Shown: in pieces, positions 7,987-19,068 of the stretch | How positions within the stretch are numbered: the first letter of the stretch is position 1 | Layout of the letters: every line of letters starts with the position of its first letter | Origin: Thermomicrobium sp. | GTDB taxonomy: Bacteria > Chloroflexota > Chloroflexia > Thermomicrobiales > Thermomicrobiaceae | NCBI GenBank assembly: GCA_025060175.1 | Contig: JANXBE010000001.1 | Span: 124,001 to 188,000 of the forward strand | Direction: 5' to 3' | DNA length: 64,000 nt | Position numbers and translations under genes: made by a program | The notes under the pieces: model-generated | The model's input: the letters and a program-made list of their open reading frames with translations, nothing else | Database searches by the model: none | Told to the model about the DNA's origin: nothing

Positions 7987-10347
7987 ATGAGCGATCTGCT
8001 CGTGACGTCGCTCTGGCACGTCGTCTGGCTGCTGTGCGCGTTTGCCATTCTCCCGGCACTCATGCTGCGCTCCACCGACGAGCGGCTTGCCGCTGTCATC
8101 GCAATCGCCGCCGGGGTCGCACTGATCGTCCTGCCGGTGTGGTGGCTTGGGACCCTCTTCGGACTCCCGTTCAGCCGGGGGACCCTGTTCGCCAGCTGGG
8201 TCGCTGTCGCGCTCCTCGGTTGGGGATCGATAGTGCGCCGACGTGACTGGTCCGCCCTGTCCCGACTCGCGCGATCGACCTGGCCGTTCGTCATCGCCCA
8301 TTCGCTCGCGTTCACGAGCTATCTGCTCTTCCGTTCCTACGCTCCAGCCATTCGGTACACCGAGAAGCCGATGGAACTTGCGTTCCTCTCCAGTTCGATC
8401 GGGTCCAGTCGTTTGCCATCGCCCGATCCGTGGTTCACCGGCTATCCGATCAACTATTACGCTTTTGGTTATGTCCAGATGGCTGCCGTCGCCAAGGTGA
8501 TCGGTGTCGAGCCAGAACGGGCGTTCAATCTCGCGCTCGCTTCCCTCTTCGCCGGGGCACTGGTGACGGTGACAGCGACGGCGGGTCGATTGGCGGCTCG
8601 GGATGGCGGGCAATTCCGCTGGTCGGCTGCGCTGTTGGCTGGACTCCTTCTTGTCGGAGTCGGCAATTGGCAGACCGCGTGGCAATTCCTCCGCGATCCG
8701 TTGGGGACGTTGCACGCGTCCTGGTGGGCTGGACCGGGCTGGAACGCTTCCCGCGTCATCGTGGACGCGGGCTTTCCGTGGGACGGCGCACCACGGCCGA
8801 CGATCAACGAATTCCCCGCCTTTTCCTTCGTTTTAGGGGATCTTCACCCTCATGTGCTCGCGCTCCCGCTCCTGGGCGCGTACTTGGCGAGTCTCACCGT
8901 GTTCCCCGATCAGAAGCGTCCCATGCTCGGAGCCGTGTTGCCCGGTGTCCTGTTCGGTTGTCTGTGGGTGACGAATACGTGGGCAGTGCCCCTCGCCGGG
9001 TTGGTCGCTGCTCTCGTCTTCGTGACGCGACCGTGGCCGAGCGGGTCGAGTCGGTTGTTCGGAGCGCTCGTCTTCGGTGCGGTAGCGATTGCGGTGAGCG
9101 CGCCGTTCCAGGTTCACTACGTTCCGTCATATGGTCTACTTCCACAGGATCTCCCCTGGCCGATCGCCCGTGTGCCGGGACTGTCCTGGCTCGTACGGAC
9201 TGTCGGCGTCGTTGTATGGGAACGGAGCTCATGGGGGGAGCTGCTCCGAGCGTACGGCACGCTGCTTCTTCCGGGCGCCATAGCGGTCGGCCTGCGTGTC
9301 GCGAGCAGTGCCACCACGCATCGGCTGTCCACCGGGGTGATGGTCGCTGTCGTCGGATTCGCGATGGTTCTGGCGGTGGCGAGTGCGACCCCTGCCCTCG
9401 TGCTCGTCGGTCTGCCTCTGCTCGCGAGCCTCTGGCTCTTGTGGCGTCGGGAACATGCTGGGGAACGGTGGTACGACGCGTTACCGCTCCTCACCGCTGC
9501 GTGGACCGGGCTTCTGGCCGTCGAGTTTCTCTTCCTGCGAGACGCGTTCGGCGATCGGATGAACACCGTCTTCAAGGTTTCGTTCGACGCCTGGGTTCTC
9601 CAGGCTGTCGCGATTCCGGCCCCGCTGCTGTCCGCCGCGAACGGCCGACCACGATGGGTCCGTCGGTTCCTTCACGTGCCGGTGATCCTCGCGCTGCTGG
9701 CTGGAGCGCTGTACCCACCCCTGTCGGTCTGGAAATGGACCGATGGCTTTGCCCGCTTCGAGGGGATCGACGGACTCTCGTATCTTCGACAATCCCACGC
9801 GGACGAACTTGCAGCGATGAAGTGGATTCGCGCGACGACTCCTCCCGATGCTGTCGTGCTGGAAATCCCTGGTTGCTCGTACGGAGCAGTCGGCGATCTA
9901 CCGCACGCCCGCGTCTCGACGGTCACCGGGCGACCGACGATCCTCGGCTGGGAGGGTCACGAATATCAGTGGCGTAGGGGCAGCATCGAACAACTGGCCG
10001 CGCTCAGCGAACGGGCTCGGGAGCTCCGCCAGTTTTTCGAGGATCCGACGCCACAGCAGGTCGCAAGGCTCCTCGAGCGATACGATGTCTCGTACGTATA
10101 CGTCGGGACGTTGGAACGGGACGGACTTGGACCGAACTGCACCGTCGTGGGTACGCCCCAGGCAACGCGACTGGCGATGATCCTCGAACGCTTGGGATGG
10201 CAACCGGTCTATCGGAACCCAACCGTGACGCTCTATGCTCGTCCTGATCTGGCAGTGGCGTCGTTGACCGGTGAGGGATCGCGTGTTACCATCGGGGATG
10301 CCACGCTGGGCGTGGTTCCGCGGAGAATCGGTCTGACCAGCGGGTGA
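7987..10347 (+). CDS. Chlor_Arch_YYY (DUF2298) integral membrane protein
   Basis: This 786-residue polytopic membrane protein is a stand-alone member of the same YYY family as the C-terminal half of the gene before it. Parallel motifs are KPMELAFL, NYYAFGY (156-162, a variant of the usual YYYxG), INEFPAFSFVLGDLHPHVL and GDRMNTVFKVSFDAW. The C-terminal 200 residues look extracellular, with fewer hydrophobic runs and an ARVSTVTGRPTILGWEGHE segment that also occurs in the large protein. Only 9 bp separate the two genes, so they are probably co-expressed and may act together. The stop overlaps the infC leader, placing translation genes directly downstream. The biochemical role is unknown; GT-C-like glycosyl transfer is inference. 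Confidence 0.85.
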   Translation: MSDLLVTSLWHVVWLLCAFAILPALMLRSTDERLAAVIAIAAGVALIVLPVWWLGTLFGLPFSRGTLFASWVAVALLGWGSIVRRRDWSALSRLARSTWPFVIAHSLAFTSYLLFRSYAPAIRYTEKPMELAFLSSSIGSSRLPSPDPWFTGYPINYYAFGYVQMAAVAKVIGVEPERAFNLALASLFAGALVTVTATAGRLAARDGGQFRWSAALLAGLLLVGVGNWQTAWQFLRDPLGTLHASWWAGPGWNASRVIVDAGFPWDGAPRPTINEFPAFSFVLGDLHPHVLALPLLGAYLASLTVFPDQKRPMLGAVLPGVLFGCLWVTNTWAVPLAGLVAALVFVTRPWPSGSSRLFGALVFGAVAIAVSAPFQVHYVPSYGLLPQDLPWPIARVPGLSWLVRTVGVVVWERSSWGELLRAYGTLLLPGAIAVGLRVASSATTHRLSTGVMVAVVGFAMVLAVASATPALVLVGLPLLASLWLLWRREHAGERWYDALPLLTAAWTGLLAVEFLFLRDAFGDRMNTVFKVSFDAWVLQAVAIPAPLLSAANGRPRWVRRFLHVPVILALLAGALYPPLSVWKWTDGFARFEGIDGLSYLRQSHADELAAMKWIRATTPPDAVVLEIPGCSYGAVGDLPHARVSTVTGRPTILGWEGHEYQWRRGSIEQLAALSERARELRQFFEDPTPQQVARLLERYDVSYVYVGTLERDGLGPNCTVVGTPQATRLAMILERLGWQPVYRNPTVTLYARPDLAVASLTGEGSRVTIGDATLGVVPRRIGLTSG

Positions 10348-10361
10348 GGAGGGGCACGATC
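10348..10361 (+). promoter_or_regulatory. infC ribosome-binding site with AUC start codon
   Basis: GGAGG at 10348-10352 lies 6 nt before ATC at 10359-10361, which is ideal spacing. The GTG at 10344 is in frame but sits upstream of this site, within the stop of the preceding gene, and has no Shine-Dalgarno of its own. A non-AUG start (AUU in E. coli) is the known basis of infC autoregulation by IF-3. Confidence 0.7.
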
Positions 10362-10922
10362 AGTACGACACGACCGATTCGAGTGAACGAGCGGATCCGT
10401 GTACCGGAAGTCCGCCTGATCGACGAGACCGGCCAGCACCTGGGTATCTTCCGCACCGAGGAGGCGCTTCGGCTCGCACGCGAACGAGGATTGGATCTAG
10501 TCGAGGTTCAGCCGACGGCCGTCCCGCCGGTCTGCCGTATCATGGACTACGGTAAGTATCGGTACGAAGAAAGCCGTCGCGAGCGAGAGTCGCGCAAGCG
10601 CCAAAAGACGATCGAGGTCAAGGAAATTCGCCTCCGACCACGGATCGATACCCACGATCTCGAGACCAAAGTCCGCCAGATCCAGCAGTTCCTCGCGGAC
10701 GGGGCGAAAGTGAAGGTAACGGTTCTCTTTCGCGGTCGCGAGATCGTCTATCAGGACCTGGGGGAACGGGTACTCCACAAGGTGGTGGAGCTCCTGGGGT
10801 CAAAGGCGATCGTCGAACAGGCCCCGCACTTGGAAGGACGCACGCTCGTCATGTTCTTAGCGCCCGGTCGGGTCGAGGCTGCGCGGAGCGGGGCGACTGA
10901 GGAACGAGAGCAGGAGAGCTGA
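10359..10922 (+). CDS. infC: Translation initiation factor IF-3
   Basis: This is a 187-residue IF-3, which binds the 30S subunit, checks initiator tRNA and start codon, and prevents premature 50S joining. The N-domain signature VNERIRVPEVRLIDETG opens the protein, and the linker contains MDYGKYRYEE. The C-domain follows with KEIRLRPRIDTHD and KVKVTVLFRGRE. The start is assigned to ATC 10359 from its Shine-Dalgarno position, so the initiator Met would replace Ile. A GTG at 10383 is another in-frame possibility but lacks a ribosome-binding site. It heads the classic infC-rpmI-rplT cluster but has no long leader, because the YYY gene ends just upstream; no L20-binding leader is therefore visible. 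Confidence 0.95.
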   Translation: MSTTRPIRVNERIRVPEVRLIDETGQHLGIFRTEEALRLARERGLDLVEVQPTAVPPVCRIMDYGKYRYEESRRERESRKRQKTIEVKEIRLRPRIDTHDLETKVRQIQQFLADGAKVKVTVLFRGREIVYQDLGERVLHKVVELLGSKAIVEQAPHLEGRTLVMFLAPGRVEAARSGATEEREQES

Positions 10923-10924
10923 CG

Positions 10925-11125
10925 ATGCCGAAGATGAAGACCAAGAAGGCAGCGGCCAAACGGTTCAAGATCACCGGCTCCGGGAAAGTTCTGCGCATGC
11001 GCAACGCGCGCAACCATAACCGCTTGAAGAAGGCTCCCCGGGTCCGGCGGTCATTCGACAAGATGGTCCCGGTCCATCCCGCAGACGAGCACCGTCTGAG
11101 GCCGCTCCTGCCCTACGCGTGGTGA
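10925..11125 (+). CDS. rpmI: 50S ribosomal protein L35
   Basis: This 66-residue basic protein begins with [14 protein letters not shown], the hallmark L35 N-terminus, and continues with KITGSGKV and HNRLKK. It follows infC after 2 bp and precedes rplT by 31 bp, the conserved order in bacteria. The slightly divergent acidic and aromatic tail (PLLPYAW) is still within normal L35 length. Confidence 0.96.
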   Translation: MPKMKTKKAAAKRFKITGSGKVLRMRNARNHNRLKKAPRVRRSFDKMVPVHPADEHRLRPLLPYAW

Positions 11126-11156
11126 CATTGGCAAACAGCGTCGAAGAGGGAGAGCG

Positions 11157-11510
11157 ATGGTTCGCGTCAAGCGTGGAGTGACGAAGCATCGACGGCACAA
11201 GAAGATTCTCGAACTCGCGAAAGGTTATCAGCTCGGACGGAGCAAGCTGTACCGTCATGCGAACGAGGCAGTCCTCAAGGCGCTACGGTATCAGTACCGT
11301 GACCGGCGTGCACGCAAGCGCGACTTCCGTCGCCTGTGGATCGTACGGATCAATGCCGCTGCACGGCAGCATGGTCTCCCGTATCGCGATCTGATGCACG
11401 GACTGCGGCAGGCCGGTGTCGAAATCGACCGCAAGATGCTCGCGGATTTGGCCGTGCGTGATCCGCTCGCCTTCGAACGATTGGTCGCGGTGGCCCGTCA
11501 AGCCCTGTGA
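11157..11510 (+). CDS. rplT: 50S ribosomal protein L20
   Basis: This 117-residue, strongly basic protein binds 23S rRNA early in 50S assembly. It starts [18 protein letters not shown], followed by [19 protein letters not shown] and [16 protein letters not shown], all characteristic of L20. A GAGGGAGAG ribosome-binding stretch precedes the ATG. The stop codon overlaps the GTG of the downstream methyltransferase gene (GTGA), which couples the two. Confidence 0.97.
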   Translation: MVRVKRGVTKHRRHKKILELAKGYQLGRSKLYRHANEAVLKALRYQYRDRRARKRDFRRLWIVRINAAARQHGLPYRDLMHGLRQAGVEIDRKMLADLAVRDPLAFERLVAVARQAL

Positions 11511-12322
11511 CGCGAACGATCACGAGCCGACGCCACCCGCTGGTCGCGTACGCCCGTTCGCTGCGTGACCGTCAGACGCGCGAGCGCGAACGGGCATTCG
11601 TCGTGGAAGCACCGAAGATCATCGCCGACGCACTCGCTGCTGGTTTTCGGCCGCATCTTCTGTTCTACTCGCCGCAGCGCATCGATGCGGAACAGTCGCG
11701 TCTCGTTCAGCGTGCCGAGCGTCTGGGTGCCAGAGTCGTACCAGTAAGCGACGAGGTCCTCGGTTTGGTCACCGAAACGGTGACACCGCAGGGCATCGTT
11801 GCGATTTTTCCCTATCCGTCGCGGGAGTTTCGTCATCCGTCCCGGGAATCGGTGCTCTTCCTCGTGATCGACCGCCTGCAAGATCCAGGAAATCTCGGTA
11901 CCCTGCTCCGTTCTGCGCTCGGATCAGGGACGCACGCGGTGTTCCTGCTGCCGGGTACTGTCGATCCGTACAACGGAAAGGTCGTCCGCGCCGCTGCCGG
12001 GGCCCATTTTCACCTTCCGATCGTCGAAGTCGCTGACGAGCTGCCCCCATGGGTGCGCCATGCCGACCAGTTCGTGGTCGCGGACCCACGGGCTGCGATG
12101 ACCTACGATGACGTGGATTGGACACGACCGTCCGTCTTAGCAATCGGCAGTGAGGCCCATGGGGTGAGTCCTGCGGTACGACAGCTCGCGACGCACGTCG
12201 TCGCCATACCGCTGCGCGGCGGAGTGGAATCACTGAACGCCGCGGTGGCCGGGTCGATCATCCTGTTCGAGGCTGCGCGACAACGCCGGAAGGCCACTGG
12301 CGTCACCACTATTCTCCGGTAG
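11507..12322 (+). CDS. TrmH/SpoU-family RNA 2'-O-methyltransferase
   Basis: This 271-residue SPOUT methyltransferase has an N-terminal substrate-binding domain (ITSRRHPLV and FVVEAPKII, about residues 4-90) and the C-terminal knotted SAM domain. The latter shows [18 protein letters not shown] (about 123-140), [10 protein letters not shown] and [16 protein letters not shown], the three SpoU motifs. The family methylates ribose 2'-OH groups in rRNA or tRNA; which site is used cannot be read from the sequence. The GTG start overlaps the rplT stop by 4 bp, so it is translationally coupled to L20. This gene commonly follows rplT in bacteria. Confidence 0.92.
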   Translation: MTRTITSRRHPLVAYARSLRDRQTRERERAFVVEAPKIIADALAAGFRPHLLFYSPQRIDAEQSRLVQRAERLGARVVPVSDEVLGLVTETVTPQGIVAIFPYPSREFRHPSRESVLFLVIDRLQDPGNLGTLLRSALGSGTHAVFLLPGTVDPYNGKVVRAAAGAHFHLPIVEVADELPPWVRHADQFVVADPRAAMTYDDVDWTRPSVLAIGSEAHGVSPAVRQLATHVVAIPLRGGVESLNAAVAGSIILFEAARQRRKATGVTTILR

Positions 12323-12332
12323 CCGCACCCTC

Positions 12333-12360
12333 TTGCAAAATTCGGCATTCATGCTATAGT
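12333..12360 (+). promoter_or_regulatory. Sigma70-type promoter for the HU gene
   Basis: TTGCAA at 12333-12338, a 16-bp spacer, and TATAGT at 12355-12360, preceded by TGC (extended -10). Transcription would start near 12367, giving a leader of about 50 nt before the HU start codon at 12419. Confidence 0.75.
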
Positions 12361-12418
12361 GTCGGTGATCTCGAGGAGAGATCAGGGATCGGGAAGGCCT
12401 GCAAGGGGGGTTTTAGCC

Positions 12419-12697
12419 ATGCGCAAGAGCGATCTCATCCGCGCGGTCGCCGAGCGGACGGGCTTGCGGCAGAGTCAAGTGGCTCCAGTCGTCAACGCCG
12501 TCTTTCAGACGATCCAGGACAGCCTCGCCAAGGGTGAGGAAGTCAGCATTGCCGGCTTCGGAACGTTCCGGGTCAGCGAACGCGCCCGACGGCGAGGCCG
12601 CAATCCGCGAACGAGCGAACCGATCGAGATTCCGGCTCGCCGGAGCCCGAGCTTCCGTCCGGGGACTCAGCTGAAGCGAGCGGTCGCTGGTCGCTAG
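12419..12697 (+). CDS. hup: HU-family histone-like DNA-binding protein
   Basis: This 92-residue HU/IHF protein bends and compacts DNA. It begins MRKSDLIRAVAERTGL, carries GEEVSIAGFGTFRV in the dimer core, and has the DNA-contacting arm RARRRGRNPRTSEPIEIPA followed by RSPSFRPG. The ATG at 12419 follows an AAGGGGGG run by 8 nt. An upstream ATG at 12359 lies inside the promoter and cannot be the start. The gene has its own strong promoter and a stem-loop after it. Confidence 0.95.
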   Translation: MRKSDLIRAVAERTGLRQSQVAPVVNAVFQTIQDSLAKGEEVSIAGFGTFRVSERARRRGRNPRTSEPIEIPARRSPSFRPGTQLKRAVAGR

Positions 12698-12725
12698 AGG
12701 TCGTCGCGGTCCGACAGCTTCGTTC

Positions 12726-12752
12726 GGCCGGGGCGGCCGTTCCGCCTCGGCC
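12726..12752. terminator. Stem-loop between convergent HU and gyrB genes
   Basis: GGCCGGGGCGG (12726-12736) pairs with CCGCCTCGGCC (12742-12752) around a CCGTT loop, with one G-T wobble. The T-tract on the plus side is weak (GGTTGT). It could terminate transcription from both sides. Confidence 0.6.
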
Positions 12753-12769
12753 CGGTTGTATGGTCTGGC

Positions 12770-15666
<2,897 letters not shown>

Positions 15667-15679
15667 AGCGCCTCCCGCC

Positions 15680-16057
15680 TCAATAGCGTCCGAGTTCCAT
15701 CAAGCGCCGGTCATCCAGTCCGAAATGGTGGGCGAGTTCGTGCAGAACGGTCTCGCGCACGAGGCGCACGAGGTCAGCACGATCCCGCGCTGCGCGGCAC
15801 AGCGGCCCTTGAAACAAGGTAATCACATCCGGAGTGACCATACCGTAATCCACCGTTCGCGCCGGCAGCGGGACGCCCTCGTAGAGCCCGTAGAGCGTCC
15901 CCGTGCGCACGCCTGCGATCCGGCGATGCCGCACCCGTGGCTCACGCTCGATGACGATGGCGACATTGTCCAACGCATCCCGTAATGACGGAGGCAGTGC
16001 GTCGAGGGCTTCTCGGACGAGTTCTTCGAAGGCCCGTCGACTGATGAGGACCGCCAT
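15680..16057 (-). CDS. Small zincin-like metallopeptidase (PF06262 type)
   Basis: This 125-residue protein has the zinc motif HELAHHFGLDD near its C-terminus (HExxH plus a downstream Asp), preceded by VTPDVITLFQGPL, as in the family of small metallopeptidases often found in Actinobacteria and Chloroflexota. Substrates are unknown. The ATG at 16057 is chosen because AGGGGG lies 5-6 nt upstream; a longer frame to 16102 has no ribosome-binding site. It follows the PBP gene by 60 bp in the mtnP-gyrB operon. Confidence 0.85.
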   Translation of the reverse strand: MAVLISRRAFEELVREALDALPPSLRDALDNVAIVIEREPRVRHRRIAGVRTGTLYGLYEGVPLPARTVDYGMVTPDVITLFQGPLCRAARDRADLVRLVRETVLHELAHHFGLDDRRLMELGRY

Positions 16058-16117
16058 CTCGCCCCCTGTCATCCAACCCGAACAAGTATACCAACGCTGC
16101 ACCCTGTTCGTCCGGGT

Positions 16118-17755
16118 TTACCCCTCGCGAAGCGCTGCTTCGAGGAGACTTCGCCCGACCGGTAAAGCGACCTGGACGCCGGAACCACCGTGTTCGATCA
16201 CGACCGCTACCGCTACCCTGTGGCCGCCCGCTTCGGCGAAGCCGATGAACCAGGCATGCGGAGCAGCGTCGCCCACTTCTGCCGTGCCTGTTTTCCCACC
16301 GACGCGGAGCCCCTCGATACGCGCAGGCTGGGCGTAGCCGTTCTCGACCGACCACACCATGAGGTCACGGAGCGCTTCTGCGGTCGCACCGTCGAACGCT
16401 CGAAGCCATTCGGACGGTGTGCGCCGCCAAACGACGTGTCCGTCCGGGGTTCGGACTTCCGCCACAAGATAAGGCCGTGGGATCGTCCCGTCTCGTACCA
16501 CCGCTGCCGCCACGAGAGCCATCTGGAGCGGAGTGACCTGCAGTTGGCCCTGTCCGAACGCCGTCTCGGCGAGACCGGCCTGACTGGCGAGAAAATCGCT
16601 CGTCCGGGCGATGCGACTGGGCACCACTGGTAGATCGAATGGAATCGCTCGCTCGAAACCGACTGCCCGAGCCATCTCCTCCAGTCGTTGTCCGCCGAGT
16701 TGCAGACCGACCTGAGCGAAGACGACGTTGAGCGAATACCCGTACGCTTCACGCAAGCTGTAGGCAACGCGCGACGGATCTGGCCGATTCCGTTCGATGA
16801 TGACGCGCGAGTCGATGACGATGGCCCCATCGTCTCGATAGAGAGAATCGGGGGTGGCGATGCCTGACTCGAATGCGGCAGCGGCCGTGACCGTCTTGAA
16901 GATCGAGCCGGGGGTGTACTGTCCTTGAACCGGTCGAAGGAGCAGCGGTCCCCGACCATCCTGTTGCAGACGATCGAAGGAGCGGCGCGCCCGGTCGAGT
17001 TGTTCCGCCGTGGCACCCAGCGGAACACTGAGCTGGTTGGGATCGAACGCAGGGCTGGACACCAGGGCGAGCACCGCGCCGGTGTCCGCGTCGAGGAGGA
17101 CGGCGGCACCGGCACGGTCTCCGAGGAGCCGTTGCCCCAGCGCTTGCAGGGCAGGGTCGACGGTCAGAACCACATCGTGACCACGCTTCGTTCGATGCAA
17201 GAGACCGTCCAACCAGGCATCCCAGCTAGTGGCTCGTTGCCCAGACAGCTGGCCATCCCAAGCCTGCTCGATTCCCGCTGCCCCGTACAGTCCCGGCGAG
17301 TAGTACCCTGCCACATAGCCGTACTGCTCGTGATACACGCGGACCCGAGTGCCGCTGGAGTCCACCGTATCGCTCGCGAGTACTGTCCCATCCCGGAGGA
17401 GAATACGCCCGCGTTCGATTCGTCGTTCCGCAAGAACGCGGCGGAGGTCGATGACTCCCGACGCAGGGTCCGACGCTTTGGCGAGGATCCGGTCTCGGTC
17501 CAAGAGGTGCGCCCGGAGCACCTGCACGGTAACGAGGCCGAAGCCTACCGCGAACACCAATGCGAGGTGGAGGATCACCTGCGCTCCTGGCGCCAAGGGT
17601 CGACTCGGCCAGAGGGCGACCGCCCACAGTCCGGCGATGACGACCAGCAGCACGAGCCAGCGGGGATCGGCACGATCCTGGGTGACGGCCACCCCGTAGC
17701 CGATGAGCATGAGGGACGCGATGATCGCGGTCGACCGCAAGAGACTTCGCCTCAC
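16118..17755 (-). CDS. Class B penicillin-binding protein (FtsI/PbpA-like transpeptidase)
   Basis: This 545-residue protein has N-terminal membrane segments (about residues 8-25, 34-50 and 60-80) and a periplasmic transpeptidase domain. The nucleophile is Ser284 in TPGSIFK, the second motif is SLN at 341-343, and the third is KTG at 488-490 (GGKTGTAEV). It cross-links peptidoglycan stems and should bind beta-lactams. The N-terminal dimerisation domain is short, as in Mycobacterium PbpA. Two or more N-terminal helices rather than one is unusual for a class B PBP. The partner SEDS gene lies 4 bp upstream, the standard FtsW-FtsI/RodA-PBP2 pairing, so the two probably work as one glycan polymerase/cross-linking unit. 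Confidence 0.92.
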   Translation of the reverse strand: MRRSLLRSTAIIASLMLIGYGVAVTQDRADPRWLVLLVVIAGLWAVALWPSRPLAPGAQVILHLALVFAVGFGLVTVQVLRAHLLDRDRILAKASDPASGVIDLRRVLAERRIERGRILLRDGTVLASDTVDSSGTRVRVYHEQYGYVAGYYSPGLYGAAGIEQAWDGQLSGQRATSWDAWLDGLLHRTKRGHDVVLTVDPALQALGQRLLGDRAGAAVLLDADTGAVLALVSSPAFDPNQLSVPLGATAEQLDRARRSFDRLQQDGRGPLLLRPVQGQYTPGSIFKTVTAAAAFESGIATPDSLYRDDGAIVIDSRVIIERNRPDPSRVAYSLREAYGYSLNVVFAQVGLQLGGQRLEEMARAVGFERAIPFDLPVVPSRIARTSDFLASQAGLAETAFGQGQLQVTPLQMALVAAAVVRDGTIPRPYLVAEVRTPDGHVVWRRTPSEWLRAFDGATAEALRDLMVWSVENGYAQPARIEGLRVGGKTGTAEVGDAAPHAWFIGFAEAGGHRVAVAVVIEHGGSGVQVALPVGRSLLEAALREG

Positions 17756-17759
17756 TGTC

Positions 17760-19067
17760 TCACCCTCTGACGAGTTCGCTCGCCCGCAGCAGCAGGCCGA
17801 CCATGATGAAATTCGTCACGAGCGAGCTCCCTCCCGCGCTGATGAACGGCAGGGTGATACCGGTCAAGGGAAGCAGCCGCACGGTACCCGCAAGAATGAT
17901 CAACGTCTGCAACCCGAGGACGCTGACGAGGCCCACCGTCAGCAGTCGCACGTAGCTGTGCCTGATGCGGATCGCAATGGATAACCCGCGCATCACCAGG
18001 AGCAGGTAGAGAGAGAGTATCGCCACCGTGCCAAGACTGCCCAACTCTTCGCCGAGTGCAGCGAACGCGTAATCCGTGGCGACGACTGGAATGGACTGTG
18101 GATAGCCGAAGCCCCATCCGCTGCCGAAAATATGCCCGTGAGCGAACGCCAAATCGGCTTGGACCGGTTGCATCCCGAGTCCTGTCGGGTCCCGCCACGG
18201 ATCGAGCCAAATCTGTACGCGCTGGCTGACGCGTGGGACGAGGCGGAGAGCGGCCACGACCGCAGCGGCGAACGCGAGCCCACCACCAAAGACGTACATG
18301 AATCGTCGGGTGGCGACATAGAGCATGGCAAGGAAGATTCCGAACAGGAGCAATGCATTCCCGAGGTCGTTTTGCAAGACGACGGCGAGAACCGCGATAC
18401 CCCACATCGTCAGGAGTGGAATCAGATAAGGCAAGGGCGGGAGCGGTATCGGGCCGACTCGATAGGTTCCAGCGATCAACTCGCGATGATCGTCCAGGTA
18501 TCCGGCGAGAAACAACACGAGGAGAACCTTGACGACTTCTCCCGGTTGAACCGTGACGGGTCCGAAGTCGAGCCAGAGTCGAGCACCGGAACCCAAGTCC
18601 GTACCGAAGACCATCGTGACCACCGTCAGGGTCGAGGCCAGAACCGCCCAGGTGTACTTGAGTCGCTTGAGCCAGTGGAACGAACGAACGACCGCGACGG
18701 TTACCCACAAGGCGGCGAGCGCGAGCAGGAAATAGGCGAGCTGCCGCTGTGCGAGCGATGCCCAGACACCGGACTGTTGGATGGCTGGACCGAGACGTTG
18801 ACTGAGGAGAAGCCCGAGGCAAGCGAGGACGGTGACCACCGGGAACACGACCTGATCCGCCGCGGCGCGAAGGAGCGCGAGCCAGAAACTCGTCGCGAAG
18901 ATGACCCCGATGAACAGCAGACTGACGACGAGGTCACTCCACGTCCAACGGGTTTCGCCGACCCGGGCCAAGGAAATCGTCAACAGTCCGACCAACGAGG
19001 CGCACGCTGGGATCACCAGCAACTGCATCTCGAGCCATCGTATCGTGAATCGTGCTCGCGTCATCAC
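17760..19067 (-). CDS. SEDS-family peptidoglycan polymerase (FtsW/RodA/SpoVE)
   Basis: This 435-residue polytopic membrane protein has the SEDS signatures LDFGPVTVQPGEVVKVLLVL, VLQNDLGNALLLFG, the HGHIFGSGWGFG loop, TDYAFAALGEELG, and a C-terminal TLPFISAGGSSLV. SEDS proteins polymerise glycan strands from lipid II together with a class B PBP, which is the next gene. Whether it serves division (FtsW) or elongation (RodA) cannot be decided from this window. The start may be GTG 19067 or ATG 19064. The mtnP stop codon is 1 bp away. Confidence 0.93.
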   Translation of the reverse strand: MMTRARFTIRWLEMQLLVIPACASLVGLLTISLARVGETRWTWSDLVVSLLFIGVIFATSFWLALLRAAADQVVFPVVTVLACLGLLLSQRLGPAIQQSGVWASLAQRQLAYFLLALAALWVTVAVVRSFHWLKRLKYTWAVLASTLTVVTMVFGTDLGSGARLWLDFGPVTVQPGEVVKVLLVLFLAGYLDDHRELIAGTYRVGPIPLPPLPYLIPLLTMWGIAVLAVVLQNDLGNALLLFGIFLAMLYVATRRFMYVFGGGLAFAAAVVAALRLVPRVSQRVQIWLDPWRDPTGLGMQPVQADLAFAHGHIFGSGWGFGYPQSIPVVATDYAFAALGEELGSLGTVAILSLYLLLVMRGLSIAIRIRHSYVRLLTVGLVSVLGLQTLIILAGTVRLLPLTGITLPFISAGGSSLVTNFIMVGLLLRASELVRG

Positions 19068-19068
19068 G

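Noticed and set aside
8430-9977. 515-codon open frame inside the second YYY gene
   Set aside because: Same strand, other frame; Arg/Ser/Gly rich, no motif, and the YYY frame is well supported.
10100-10360. L20-type autoregulatory leader before infC
   Set aside because: The YYY coding region runs to 10347, leaving no room for such a leader.
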